Positions 51,032 to 62,023 of a DNA stretch of 64,000 nucleotides are shown in pieces. Position 1 is the stretch's first letter. Each line of letters opens with the position of its first letter. The notes beneath the pieces are model-generated. The model saw nothing but the letters and a program-made list of their open reading frames with translations. It was not told the DNA's origin and ran no database searches. The DNA comes from Emiliania huxleyi CCMP1516. Lineage: Eukaryota > Haptophyta > Isochrysidales > Noelaerhabdaceae. A program made the position numbers and the translations under genes. Location: the NCBI RefSeq assembly GCF_000372725.1, contig NW_005199443.1, positions 57,121 through 121,120 of the forward strand, written 5' to 3'.

Positions 51032-53238
51032 TTTGCTGGCCTGATTAGCTGCCCACAGCGGTTTCTAGGACGTCAGCAGCGACTGCGACATACTTTTAGC
51101 TTACTGGGAGAAAAAAGAAACAGTGGACCTACATGCATTGTGTCGCAGTGCCGCGGGATATGCTCGCAGTGGGAGTCAGAAATGTGGTCCTTGCGCGAGG
51201 AATGCTCGATAAACTCGAGGGACCAAAATACGCGGAGAGGAGAGCGGAGTTGCGCAGAAAGGCGAGAGAAGCAGCGAGAGCAAGAGATCGGCAGACGACA
51301 GCGGCGTCTCAGAACGAGGCCGAGGAGAGCGATGAGTCAGGGGAAGAGACAGCAGGAGAGAGAACGACGAGAGTGAGAAGAATGCGAGGTGGCATGAAGG
51401 TCGCTGCAAGAATTGGTGATAAACTGCGGAGAGAGATAGGAAGTGGTAGACGCCCGAGGGTGGGCGACGGCTAACACCACACTTCTCCCCTAAAATCCCT
51501 GTGTGGTGGCGGCGTACCGTCCTCCCATCCCTCCCTTGGGTTGTCTGTTTTCTTTCTTTTTTTCGCAGTGCCGCTCGCAACGTCAGGGGTCGTCCGAGGA
51601 TTTGGCCCTGTTTTTCTTTTTCTGGACGCTGTGCCGTTCGGAGTCTGAGCACGGTATGGCATGAAAAAGCCCACTGTGGAAATTTACGCGGGTCTCGCCC
51701 TCTGAGAGGGAAAAGGATGGAGACGCCGTCGGTCAACCCGTCATGGCAGGTGGTTTGCTTATTCTCGCTGCCACCGCGGTGGCTCACCAAGGACTTTTCA
51801 ACGTGCGGCGTCATCACCGCGCGGCGCGCAAGCCACGCCTCACCCGGGCAAAAGGAACGACCGCGCGCCGCCGCCGCCCGCCTCGCCGCGCCGCGCCGCG
51901 CCGCGCCTCGCCTCGCCTTGCAGCAGCGCACGCGCACACGCACCCGCGCGCCCGCGCTCGCTCCGCGAGAGCGAAGCAACCCTCCAAGCGAGTTTCGAGC
52001 CGGGAGCCAAAAGGTCCCAGCTCGAACCGCGAACCGGTTCGACCACCGCCGCTGGCGGTTCTGCAAAGGCAGTCAGGGGCAGCGCCTGATATAACGTGAA
52101 ATAGTGCGAGCGCGCGAGATACTCACCCGACCCACGTGCCCTCGCGAAAGAGATCTCGCGCCGCGCGCGCCGCCGCCCGAGAGCACTCCCACCCCCGCCG
52201 CCCTCGCAAGCTCACAGGTTGATTTGAGGAGAAGCAGCTGGGGGAGGTCAAAGCGGGAGAAGGCGGCACGGCGGCGGCGGCGCGGCCCCCCCCCATCCCC
52301 ACGCCTCCGGGTCGTGCGTACCGCCTCCGGGCGTGAGTGTCCCCCCAGCGTCTCCGAGCTTAGTCGAGAGGAGAAGTGAGAGTGAGTGTCTAGTGGAGAG
52401 AGAGGGTGTGGCGTCTAATGCAGTGCATCGTGTTGTGGAGGGGTTGATGTCGAGCCATCTGCGCGCTCGGCACGAGCCCCTCAGGCGCCTGCGCGCCAAC
52501 CACCCCCCGGTGTTTTGACACCATTATTTGGTATATTAACCTCGCGGCCGCCTAGATAGACTGAAAGAGTTAGACACCGCAGGAGTGAGGCTGCTGCTGC
52601 TGCTGCTGCTACTTGCTTGCTGCTACGTTAGCGCCTGCTGCTGCTGTTGCTGCTCCTCTGCTGCTGATTGTGGAGATACGATTTCTCCGATCACCCCGCC
52701 CGCCCGCCCCGCCCCGCCTGCCCGCCCGCCCACCCGCCTGCCCGCCCGCCCGCCCGCCCGTCCAACCACCCATTCCCATCACCATCTCACATACCTTCAT
52801 ATAGGCGCTCGAGACCTCCTCTCGCTGCCTACTCGCTGCCTCGAGGGAGGAGGGGAAGACGTCGTGCGGGCGCCACTGCGCTAGCCGGCCTGAGGCCCCT
52901 CCCCGGAAGGCAAGTATTAGCCACACGAAACCCGAGACCCCTCCCCCGCACCCCGACCCCCCCACCCCCTTGCTCCCCTCCCCCCCCTCGGGAGGGCCGA
53001 ACTGAGGCGCCCGTGGGGACCCCACAATTCCCTTCCCCCCTCGGAGGGGGCCGGACGAGGCGTACCCCGAGGGCCCCGCTCTTTCCCTCGCATAGCGGCC
53101 ACTCTTCGGATCGCTGGTCGAGCGACCCGGGGGATGCCCCGCGCGCCTGACCCAGGCGCGAAAAACGAATCTGCGAGGCGAGGCCGCTCACGCGGCCCGA
53201 TGGGGAGGAACGGGTCGAGCCCCCTCCAACCCACCCGC
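51032..53238. other. Long intergenic, low-complexity region
   Basis: No recognised gene. One plus-strand frame from ATG 51133 to 51474 encodes a highly charged Arg/Glu-rich peptide of uncertain reality. Simple tracts include GCCGC-rich repeats at 51865-51925, (CTG)n at 52591-52612 and GCCCGCCC repeats at 52695-52762. Confidence 0.45.
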
Positions 53239-53426
53239 GCTAGGTCTCGGGTTTGACGCATGGGGTCACTCCCGCGAAACTCGTGAACTAGCCGGGGCAG
53301 TCGGAGAAGTGGCAACTCCGTGCACTGACGGTCGGCCGCCAGAAAACACGCCTCCGTGGCTCGGGTTACACCAATCCTCGCTACCCAACGCGGCCAAAGG
53401 ATATCCACCTCGAGAACCTCGAGAAC
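53239..53426 (-). repeat. Dispersed repeat family R1, copy 2
   Basis: Reverse-strand copy about 90% identical to 27382-27578, including the doubled TTCTCGAGG start and the GAGACCTAG end. Confidence 0.8.
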
Positions 53427-53659
53427 CTCTGACAGGCCGCAGCTTGTCCTCTGCACTTTGGACGTCCGGATATGATCCTGGGGTGAGCTCTCGGCTGCCC
53501 TGCCTGTCGCCCCACCCAGCCACCTCTCGCACCCCAACGCTTACGCCACGTGCTCCCGTCAAGGTACGGAGCAGTGCACCTGCCTCTCACGCCCGGCCGC
53601 CACCGCGTGACTGTGCGCACGTTCCGGCCGCTCGCCTGGCGGCGGCGGTGTCTTTGAGG

Positions 53660-53968
53660 CTAGAGTGCAACCATGTCCCTGCCCGCCTCCCTGCGGGCGT
53701 AGAAGAGCGCCGCCTCCTCGGCGGTGGCGAAGCAGCCGAGGAATACTTTCTTGCCACCAACCTGCACCTGCAGCTGGTACTTCTTGCCTCGCCGCTTCTG
53801 TACGTAGGTCACGCCTTTGTAGCCGGTGTTGCTGCGGCTACTGGTGACCAGGGCGAAGCCCTCCCTCTCCGCCTGCCGGACTGCCTCGGCGCCAGCTGCA
53901 GAAGAAGGCGCGGGTGGCGGCGGCGGCGGTGGCGGCACGGTGAGATCGCTGGTGTCCCCACTGGTCAA
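53660..53968 (-). CDS. AP2/ERF-domain protein (5' end disrupted)
   Basis: About 100 residues. After a Pro-rich spacer, a single AP2 DNA-binding domain is seen: SNTGYKGVTYVQKRRGKKYQ, LQVQVGGKKVFLGCFATAEE and AALFYARREAG, with the YKGV strand, the basic beta-sheet and the FxTAEEAA helix. Stop at 53660. No ATG is present: the frame runs upstream straight into the inverted repeat of a TIR element at 53974, so the 5' end was either cut off by the insertion or lies in an exon beyond it. AP2 proteins are transcription factors in plants and apicomplexans, and short AP2 proteins are frequent in algae. Probably a truncated copy. Confidence 0.75.
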   Translation of the reverse strand: MTSGDTSDLTVPPPPPPPPAPSSAAGAEAVRQAEREGFALVTSSRSNTGYKGVTYVQKRRGKKYQLQVQVGGKKVFLGCFATAEEAALFYARREAGRDMVAL

Positions 53969-53973
53969 ACTAT

Positions 53974-55508
53974 TAGCCTCATAATGAGGAAAAGGCTAAT
54001 AGCGATTTCAAATAGTGCTACTATTAGCTCAGAGGGGCTAATAGCTGAGCTTCATAACGTCTGGAGCTATTAGAACACCACTATGAGATGGGCTAATAGC
54101 GACTATTAGGGCGCTATTAGGGCACTATGAGAGCCTAATAGTGGCCCTAATAGTGCCCTAATAGTGCGGTACCCGCGCGACGCGCACTACGCGCGGCGCG
54201 GCAAGAGCGATGGCGCCGACTCTCTAGGAGACGGGCTTCCATGAGGCAACCACGGCGAACGAGAACGTGGAGTCGTTGAACTTGACCGTGGTGACGTCAG
54301 GCTTGGTGGTGCTCTTCATCACCTTGACGCACCAGCCGCCGGCGGAGACGCCGGGCCACAGCGAGGGCGGCGCGAGCAGGAAGCTGGTCGTGCGGTCCGC
54401 ACGAGCGCGGGTGTTGCCTGCGCAACAGGGGCACGGGGACGAGCGTCAGCCCGGCAGCTTGCGGCGGCGCGCGCGCGCGGCGACGGTGCGCACGGCTTGG
54501 GAGAGCAGGGAGAGAGAGAGATAAGGCCGCTGCCGCCGCAGAACGCAGGATGTGGCTGCGTGCGGGGCGCGGCGGGCGCGGGCGCGCGCTCGGACCTTGC
54601 AATTTCAAACTGCGCACGCCCTGATCACGAACAGGATGCGGGCGGCGCAGAGATCTGCTGCCGCCCGGACCGCCGCCCGGGGATGACCCAGGACCTCGCC
54701 GGCGCTGCGCCGGCGAGGGGCCGAAGCCCGGCGGTTGATCACGTTCTCCACACCCGCGCGCGCTGTGCGGTCGCCGTTCCGCCTCACATGCCTGCGGACA
54801 GCGCCGACGGGTGGTGAGGAGGGCGGAGAGCCGGCGGGCGCGGTGTGCGCGGTCGCCGCGCGCTGGTGGTGTGCGCGCGGTCGCCGCGCGCTGGTGGGCG
54901 ACAGGTCACCGAGGCGAGCGGGGAGCGAGCGAGGAGCACACTGGCCAGTGTGCTGTGCGCGACTCTCAAATCGCCAAGTCAAACAAGAAAAACAGCTGGT
55001 CGTCGACAACAAACCCTGCAGTGGTCGGCATCAGCGCGCCGGGCGCGGCAGGTCGTGCTGCGCTTCGAAAAGCCGCCGGCCTTCCTCTCGCATCGTCTCG
55101 TCCAGCTGCGCCTTGACCGATGGCAGCGCAAGGCTTCTCGCCGGATCCTCCGCGATCAGCGTGGATGGACGCCAAGAAGACCAGCGCTGCGCCGCACGCC
55201 GCCAAACCACCACGCTGGCGCCAGCTCGCAGAGGGTTTCTCGCTGCACGCCAGATGGTCAGCGGGCGCCGATGGCGGCATGGGCGCGACGAGCTCCGTGG
55301 CCGGCATGTCGCTATGAGGCCCAGCTATTAGGCCGGGGCGCGCCGTGAAGCATGCGGCATGAATCGCGAAATCGCTAAGTGCGCATTATGAGGGTCCATT
55401 ATTAGGACATCGGCTATTAGCACACCTAATAATTGCACTATTAGCCCCTCTGAGCTAATAGTAGCACTATTTGAAATCGCTATTAGCCTTTTCCTCATTA
55501 TGAGGCTA
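53974..55508. mobile_element. TIR element with 71-bp perfect inverted repeats and cargo gene
   Basis: Bases 53974-54044 and 55438-55508 are perfect inverted copies (71 bp) starting TAGCCTCATAATGAGG. Subterminal regions are rich in CTATTAG/CTAATAG words. The interior is GC-rich and codes on the minus strand. No transposase was recognised. The left end abuts the AP2 frame and the right end abuts repeat R3. Confidence 0.85.
54224..55307 (-). CDS. Cargo gene of the TIR element, hypothetical
   Basis: The last exon is convincing. After an acceptor at about 54423 the frame reads TTSFLLAPPSLWPGVSAGGW, then CVKVMKSTTKPDVTTVKFND and STFSFAVVASWKPVS with a stop at 54224. This looks like the end of a beta-rich domain. 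An upstream open frame starts at ATG 55307 (MPATELVAPMPPSAPADHLA) and a second, overlapping frame (IAEDPARSLALPSVKAQLDE) also looks coding, so at least three exons are likely. Internal joints were not resolved. No family was recognised. The gene lies entirely between the inverted repeats. Confidence 0.45.
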
Positions 55509-55574
55509 TCGTACATCCTCCTGCTGATCTCCGCAAAGTCCTGCTCCCTCCCTCGTCTCGCCCTGCGCGTCTGC
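55509..55574 (+). repeat. Dispersed repeat family R3, copy 2
   Basis: Matches 37886-37951 with about two differences and starts at the exact right end of the TIR element. Confidence 0.75.
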
Positions 55575-55835
55575 TCACACACCCAGCCGTGCTCTGGTTC
55601 GCCTCTTAGATCGCCTCTGCCGCCGAGATACTGAGGCCGAGGCGCACTCGTCGACTTTGACTATTATCTGTCCTCGGGAGGGCGGCGGCGGCCGTGTAGG
55701 GGCGGCGGCGCGCTCCTGATGACAAATAGTCGCCGCACAGTGCAACACGGCTGCTCACACACCCAGCCGTGCTTTGGTGTGTCACCTGTGTCTCTGTCTT
55801 AACCAGATATCGAGAGCGGCGCGACGACAACAATC
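55575..55835. other. Region before the telomeric repeats
   Basis: A 25-base CTGCTCACACACCCAGCCGT-type sequence occurs twice (about 55569 and 55751). No gene was seen. Confidence 0.4.
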
Positions 55836-55920
55836 CCCCTAACCCTAACCCTAACCCTAACCCTAACCCTAACCCTAACCCTAACCCTAACCCTAACCCT
55901 TAACACCCTAACCCTAACCC
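55836..55920 (+). repeat. Interstitial telomeric repeat (CCCTAA)n, block 1
   Basis: About 13 CCCTAA units with one CCCTTAACA interruption near 55895-55905. Confidence 0.97.
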
Positions 55921-56034
55921 AAAGTGGCGAAGAACTCGGGGGCGCATTCACCGAGAGGTGGCCTCGACGGACGGCTAGTTTCTCCATTCCGACCCAAGCG
56001 GCCCGTTCTTAGGACCTGCACAACGGCTTGGAAT

Positions 56035-56066
56035 CCTAACCCTAACCCTAACCCTAACCCTCTAAC
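56035..56066 (+). repeat. Interstitial telomeric repeat (CCCTAA)n, block 2
   Basis: About five CCCTAA units, same orientation, 115 bases after block 1. Confidence 0.95.
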
Positions 56067-56149
56067 CCTATACTTACTTCACGAAAACGGTGGATTCAGC
56101 TAAAAACAAGGCCAGCCCCCCTGTTTTGTGTTGGCTGGTGATACCTAAA

Positions 56150-56285
56150 GCTCCGCTCGGCTCCGCTCGGCTCGCTCGGCTCCACTCGGCTCGTTTGGCT
56201 CCGCTCGGCTCCACTCGGCTCCGCTCGGCTCCACTCGGCTCCACTCGTCGCTCGGCTCGCTCTGCTCCGCTCGGCTCCGCCCAGA
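56150..56285 (+). repeat. CTCGGCTCCG-type minisatellite
   Basis: Degenerate tandem 10-base units (GCTCGGCTCC/GCTCCACTCG) next to the telomeric blocks, like a subtelomeric satellite. Confidence 0.85.
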
Positions 56286-56747
56286 GGGTGTGCATGACCT
56301 AGCTGAGCGCCACAAGCCCAGCTCGTCAGACCTGGCGCTTATGAGGTTGTTATGCTGGCTGTCAGCAGGTGTATGCTGGAGACAAAGTTGTGGACTCGGT
56401 ATCTATTTCTCTGAGGTCAATGTGTACAGCTATGTCCTTCTTGACGATGGAGAACCTGATGCTTAAGTGATCGGCGCCAGAGCCGGGAGGTGCGCGCGGT
56501 CGGTCGCGGGAGAGCGCGATGCGGTGGCCTGAGCGAGGACGGCTGTGCGCCCGCGCGTTAGCCATGTCTGGGGAGGTGGCTTGAGGGGCTCTCCCCCGCG
56601 GCTCACAATCTCTCGCAAGCTACTCGACATCGGGAACCGCATGTGCGGGTTGGGACACGAGGGTAGTGAGGATAGCATGCGCCAGCCAGGCGCGAGGCGC
56701 CGCCTCATCCTCAAAGCACTGATGCGTCATGAGACGTCGCGGTGCCG

Positions 56748-57265
56748 TCACGGCACGGCCCACCACGAAAGCCGCGCCAGGAATGTCTTCGCCGCCGGGA
56801 AGTGCACCGTCTGAGAAAGCCATCGCTCTGCCGTCCTCCGGCGATCCGTGTATAGGCACGGGCGTGTCCTCACCGCTCCCCGAATGACCGCTGTGGCATC
56901 CTCAATCTCGCTGGCCCCCATGTATGCCGTCGCCGCGGCGTCGGCGTAGGCGTTGCTAGCGCACCCCGCGTGGCTCGGTACCCACAGGAACGTGACGGAT
57001 TCGAGCTGGGCGCGATATCTGCATATCCCCTCTAATGCTCCTCCTCGATCCCACTCCCTGAGCCCCTCAAGAGAGCCTATCTTCGGTACGCCGCCTCGAT
57101 CTGCTGTAGCGCGGGCTTGCAGTCGCTCAAGACGAGGCACCTCCTGTCCGTTGCATCTTCCGCCGTCGCCATCTTACGCAGGTAAGCCAGCACCGCGTAC
57201 GTTTCCGCGTCTATCACCTGCCAATCGTCTGGCAGTCTGCCGCCCCGCGCACAGCCCCTGCCCAA
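56748..57265 (-). pseudogene. LINE-type RNase H domain remnant
   Basis: Two overlapping minus-strand frames together show the RNase H order: VIDAETYAVLAYL (catalytic Glu), CLVLSDCKPALQQIEAAY (catalytic Asp), then VTFLWVPSHAGCASNAYADA, the 'W-V-P-x-H-x-G' motif with the final Asp. This matches the RNase H of non-LTR retrotransposons and not cellular RNase HI. A frameshift separates the two parts, and no reverse transcriptase is nearby, so it is a decayed fragment. It lies just inside the telomeric repeats, a common landing place for LINEs. Confidence 0.75.
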
Positions 57266-57798
57266 ACGCGAGCCGCAGCTCTGAGCTCATCGTCCCCGCC
57301 TTCGAGCTGTCCAGATCCCTCGACGGGGCTGGGAGAGCACGGTACGGGACTGGCAATATAAACGACACAGCAGTGAGCAGACGGGAGGGGGCCGTGTCGT
57401 CATCGAGCTCAAAAAAGAAACGCAGCCGCCCTCGACGGCTACGCGTACGTACAGCCCAAATGCCGCCCGGTTGATCGCATGCGGTACGCGCACGACAATT
57501 CACACTCACACACACGCACCTGACGCTATATTAGCGTGCCGTTCAGCAGCGACGCGCCTCCCCCCAGCAGCAGCCTCCGCCCGCCCGCGTCTCTCAGCGA
57601 CGCCTCCATCCTGCCCGCCGCGCCGCCGTCGGAACCGCCATCGGCAAGCCCGTCCGCGCCTACAAGAACGGGCCACCGGTCCGCGCGCACTGCCTCTCAC
57701 CGACTCCTCACGCCGCCTCTGCCACACGCCGAGCCCAAGCGACGCGAGCACGTTGGTCAGCACCTGCACCTGCCCCTCGAGCTGCGCGACGCGCCTGT
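57266..57798. other. Intergenic region
   Basis: No gene was recognised between the LINE remnant and the membrane-protein gene. Some open minus-strand frames may be degenerate LINE sequence. Confidence 0.35.
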
Positions 57799-60357
57799 TC
57801 ACATCCAGGCGGGGGAGTGAGACGCCGTCCACACACCCACACGCACCGTGCCCCTCGAGCTGGGCGCACGTCTCCCACCCCTTTTGGAACTGCTGCGGCG
57901 TCTGCAGGTCGCCGTGGTAGAAGCGCTCGTAGTCCGACTCGAGTGGCTCCCAGCCGCAGTCGACCTGTCAACCGTGGAGATGGATGAGCTGAAGGATGAG
58001 CTGCGAGCCAGCTGCTGCCAGCCTGGCTCCCGGCGAGAGCGTACCTCGCCCCAGAGGCCGTCCAGGAAGGCGCGGCCTCCGAGCCCAAAGAGCCGCTCGA
58101 CAAAGAGGTAAAAGTACTTAGTGTCCCACTCGCCTGGGAGCCACACGCATGCGGTCGTAGAGGCATTGGTCGATCAGGGCCCAGAGCCATCCGTGTCCCC
58201 CCCCCTCCAGCGGCAACATCTGGGCTGTATCTGGGCTGTATCTCGGCTGTATCTCGCTTGACACCTCGGCCACATCTGGGCTGTATCTGGGCTGTATCTG
58301 GGCTGTATCTGGGCTGTATCTGGGCTGTATCTGGGCTGTATCTCGGCTGTATCTCGGCTGTATCTCGCCCTCGAGCGGCGACAGCAGCATGTTCGACGGA
58401 GGGAAGAAGAACCAGCCCGGGACCTCCGGCGCGCAGACGCAGGGGAAGAGGAAGCAGCCGTACCGGAGAATGAAGAAGCCGGTCCAGAGGAGTGTGGTGC
58501 CGAGGGCGGCCCAAAAGATGCAAGGGCCTCCGTGGGGGAAGCAGACGGGCCAGCCGTCGAGGCAGTAGGGCCAGGTTTGCCAGAGGACGAGGAAGTAGAG
58601 GAAGGAGGCGGGCACGACCCAGAGGTAGAGCGGCGTCATCTGGTACCGGAAGAGGAGGATGAGCAGCGTGGTCCAGATGCCCGTCCACCAAAACAGCACG
58701 TAGCGGTACGTCCGGTAGACAACCTGGCAGCGGAGGCCCTGCGGGTGCGGCCGAGGTGTAGCCGAGGTGTAGCCGAGACCTAGCCGAGCAGACCTGGCAG
58801 CGGGGGCCCTGCAAATACGTCGAGGATTGGTCGACAAAGTCTTGGGGCAGGCAGGCGGCGAAGGCGATCAAGCCCATCGCCCATCCGTCCAGCTCCTATG
58901 GACGATACTATGAATTGAGTTGATGTCACAGACAACAACCGGCCCCCCAAGGCCGTCTGCGCCGGAATAAAGTCGAAGATGAGGAAGATGATTGTGGCGT
59001 CGCCGAGCGCGTTGCCCGTGCTCTCGACGTTGATAATGATGGCCGAGACGAGCGCGAAGTACGAGACGACGATCACGGTGGCGAACTCGGAGATGATGGT
59101 CCAGAGCACGACGGTGCAGTACGCGTATGTCTGCCCTTCGAACCGGTTCGCGAGGGAGCGGAGCAGCAGCCGGATCTCGGGCGAGGCGAGGAAGGACTGG
59201 GAGTCGTCAAAGTTGACAGCGTTGCCAATCATGAACCAGAAGACAATCACCTTGCCCAGCAGCCAGATGAGTCGGGGCAGCCACGGCTCGTCGAGCGTCC
59301 ACCACTCGTACCACGTGGTCGTGTGCGGCACCTCGGCGAGAAAGTTTGCGACGATCATCGACTCGAGGAGAAGGACTTGGAAGACGATCGTCAGCACCGC
59401 AACCACGACCGCGACCCATTGCAGGAACTGAGAGCCGAGTAGGTAGAACCAGCAGAGCTGCGTGCACGGCCACGAGCAGCGGCAGCCGAGCCACGGCGCG
59501 ACGAAGGCGCCGCTCGCCTTGAGCGCCGCCGCCGGCCCCACCACGGTCGCCATCGGCAGCGGCGTGCCAAACACATTGACCGGCTGCGGCTGGTTGGTGC
59601 CGGGGGTGCCGTCGTCCTGCGAGACCGCCTGTGGAGTGTGCTACCAGCGTCATCGCACCGTATCCTCACCCGTAACCATATTCTTCTGCGAGGCCGCCTG
59701 GTACTGCACCAACAGCGACTGCTGGTAGCCGAAGTCCTTGAGGTACGCCGAGATCGAGTTCCACATCGCCCAGGTGAAGATGTTCTTGAAGCCCTCTCTC
59801 AGCACGTACCCCTCCTTCATCAGGAGGGAGTTCGAGGTGCCGAGGACCTGGTCCCGCTTCAGCTCGTCCGCCATCTTCTGCGCCTCCTGCGGGCGCGCGG
59901 CGGGCGGGAGACCGAGGGCTGTGGCCAAGGGCTGAGGAGAGAGAGAGTTGCTACCCAACACCAGCCCTCGCTGAAGTGGCCGCCAATGCAGCGTTGTGGC
60001 GCAGAGCAAGCGGGCGCTGCCGCGGCAGGCGGCGGCGGCGTGGCGGCGTGGCGCGGCGGGTGAGGCGGCTGTGCTGCAGGCCGCCACGGCGGTACTGCAG
60101 GCCGCGGCTGCGATGCTGCGGCGGCGCTGGACAGTGGCGGTGCTGGCGATGGCGATCGGGTCGAGGCCGCGGCGCAGGTGGCGGACCGGGTTCAGCAGCA
60201 GGTACGGTAGGACTTGGTTGGGCAGAGGCAGCTCGTACGGCCGGAACACGCCGAACCAGGCCAGATTGTCTTCGGGTGGCGACGGCGGCGGCGACAGCCA
60301 AGCCTCGTCCTCGCTGCTGCTGCTCGCCGCGGCGGCGACCGGGGCGGCGCTGGGCAT
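57799..60357 (-). CDS. Multi-pass membrane protein, multi-exon
   Basis: First ATG at 60357 (MPSAAPVAAAASSSSEDEAW). Exon 1 ends after NQVLPYLLLNPVRHL and RRGLDPI. Exon 2 (about 59890-59680) encodes EAQKMADELKRDQVLGTSNS and FKNIFTWAMWNSISAYLKDF. The largest exon (about 59620-58968) carries VNVFGTPLPMATVVG and CTQLCWFYLLGSQFLQW, then at least five transmembrane helices, including VVVAVLTIVFQVLLLESMIV and TVVLWTIISEFATVIVVSY. The next exon (58745-58370) has YVLFWWTGIWTTLLILLFRY and PLYLWVVPASFLYFLVLW. The last (58140-57799) has GEWDTKYFYLFVERLFGLGG. In total there are about eight to nine helices with many Trp residues. No known transporter or enzyme motif was recognised. Introns contain CTGGGCTGTAT minisatellites. 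Confidence 0.65.
58205..58372 (+). repeat. Intronic minisatellite, CTGGGCTGTAT unit
   Basis: About 14 tandem 11-base units (CTGGGCTGTAT/CTCGGCTGTAT) inside an intron of the membrane-protein gene. They are related to the CTCGGCTACAT arrays at 50126-50240, 58745-58795 and 62985-63025. Confidence 0.93.
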
Positions 60358-60529
60358 CACAGCGCCGCAAGTCGAGGACACACCTCGGCACCGAGCGGCG
60401 AGCGAGGCGGACAGCAAGAGGCGCGCCAAGGCGGGCCTGGAAGGCGCAAAAGAATTTTCCGCCACAAGCTCCTCTCACAGCAGACTGGCTCGGACTGGCA
60501 CTACAAATGGCACAGCAGGCGACGGCCCC

Positions 60530-60929
60530 TTACGGGTCGTCAAAGAGGCCGGCGTACTCCTCCGGCCGCTCCTCCCCCTCCCAATCCTCCCCGGGCTCTG
60601 GCTCCTCCTCCTTCGCCCGCGCCCTCGCCCCCCGCCGGCGGCGATTCCGTGCGGCCGTCGCCCCCTCCCCCTCCCCGCCCCCATCACGGCCGGAGCCGTA
60701 CCACCCAGCGCGCACGAGGAACGAGGACTGAGCCTCAACCTCGTCCAACCTCACCGCCCTCACGGCGGCGTCGCACGCCTCAGCCCGCGAAGCGCCAGCA
60801 GCATGCGCCGCGGCGTACGCCGCGTCGCCTACCGCCTGCCTCGCGAGAGACGCGGCGCGCCACTCGTCCTCCAGCGCCGCCGAGCCCCACACAGGGTCTC
60901 CCGCAGACCGGTCCGAGTCGCCGTCCGAG
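60530..60929 (-). CDS. Hypothetical protein, 3' exon
   Basis: Open frame entered through an AG at 60930 and ending at 60530: DPVWGSAALEDEWRAASLAR, then QAVGDAAYAAAHAAGASRAE, a helical Ala-rich segment, then a basic/acidic tail ending EEYAGLFDDP. No ATG was found near the start, so earlier exons are needed. The acceptor TAG is the terminal base triplet of repeat R1 copy 3. No family was recognised. Confidence 0.4.
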
Positions 60930-61096
60930 CTAAGGGGTCACTCCCGACGACCTCGGGAACTAGCCGGGGCAGTCGGAGAAAGGGGCAACTCCGTGCACTG
61001 ACGGTCGGCCCCCAGAAAACACGCCTGCGTGGATCGCGTCAGACCAATCCTCGCTACCCAACGCGGCCAAAGGATATCCACCTCGAGAACCTCGAG
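60930..61096 (-). repeat. Dispersed repeat family R1, copy 3
   Basis: Reverse-strand copy, shorter at its 3' end than copies 1 and 2. It ends GTGACCCCTTAG directly against an exon-like frame. Confidence 0.8.
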
Positions 61097-61368
61097 AGAG
61101 ACGTGAGAGTCGGCGACTTGGACAGAACCATCCGTAGACTTCTGCGCCCCGCCCCCGCTTGTGCCCTGACTGCACAGGACGCGACCTGAACTCGGTTGAG
61201 CAAGAGAGGCTGAGCCGCAAGAGGCGTTCAGCGTCTCCGGTACCGATACCGAGCCCAGCCAAGGACGCTCGGACGCGTAATCTGCCATTCCGCCACTGGA
61301 CGGGCGTGAAAAACATTCGAACAAAGAAGAGGCGACGGGAGGAACCGGCGGAGGATGCAGTGACGTGA

Positions 61369-61612
<244 letters not shown>

Positions 61613-62023
61613 ACGGGCGTCGGTGTAGGCAGCGTGTCTCTGAGGCTGCCGGCTTGTGACACGAGGAAGCATGGAGCATGAAGCATGGAGCGTGTAGGGT
61701 AGATGTTAGAAGGTCAGAGGTCGGCAGCAACTGTGCACAGTCGTCGTGAGTGCGGGTGGCCGTCGGAGCAAGCCGTCAACGCGAACTAATCAACCGTCAG
61801 TTCCGTCTTGTCTGTGTGTGGCAAAGCAGCGAGAGCGTGAGCGTCCCCCGATCCGCATGGTGGCGTGTCGCCATCCTGGTAAAGGCACGCACGCACACTC
61901 ACTTTCGTTGTTTGGTCGGTTTACAAACGCCACAGTCACTGAAATGAGCCCGCTCCTGAGATCAGAATCTTCACGAGGGATGAACATATCTACCCATCTG
62001 AACCCCATTTCGATCCGTTCGGT
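61613..62023. other. Intergenic region
   Basis: Includes GAAGCATGGAGC duplicated (61667-61690). No gene was seen. Confidence 0.4.

Noticed and set aside
51133..51474. Charged 113-codon ORF from ATG
   Set aside because: Arg/Glu-only composition, no domain and no supporting context; kept only as a note in the intergenic entry.
61190..61310. tRNA-Leu-like start on the minus strand (AGTGGCGGAATGGCAGA, a perfect A-box match)
   Set aside because: No acceptor-stem partner, no T-arm with GGTTCRAnnCC and no plausible anticodon stem could be folded.
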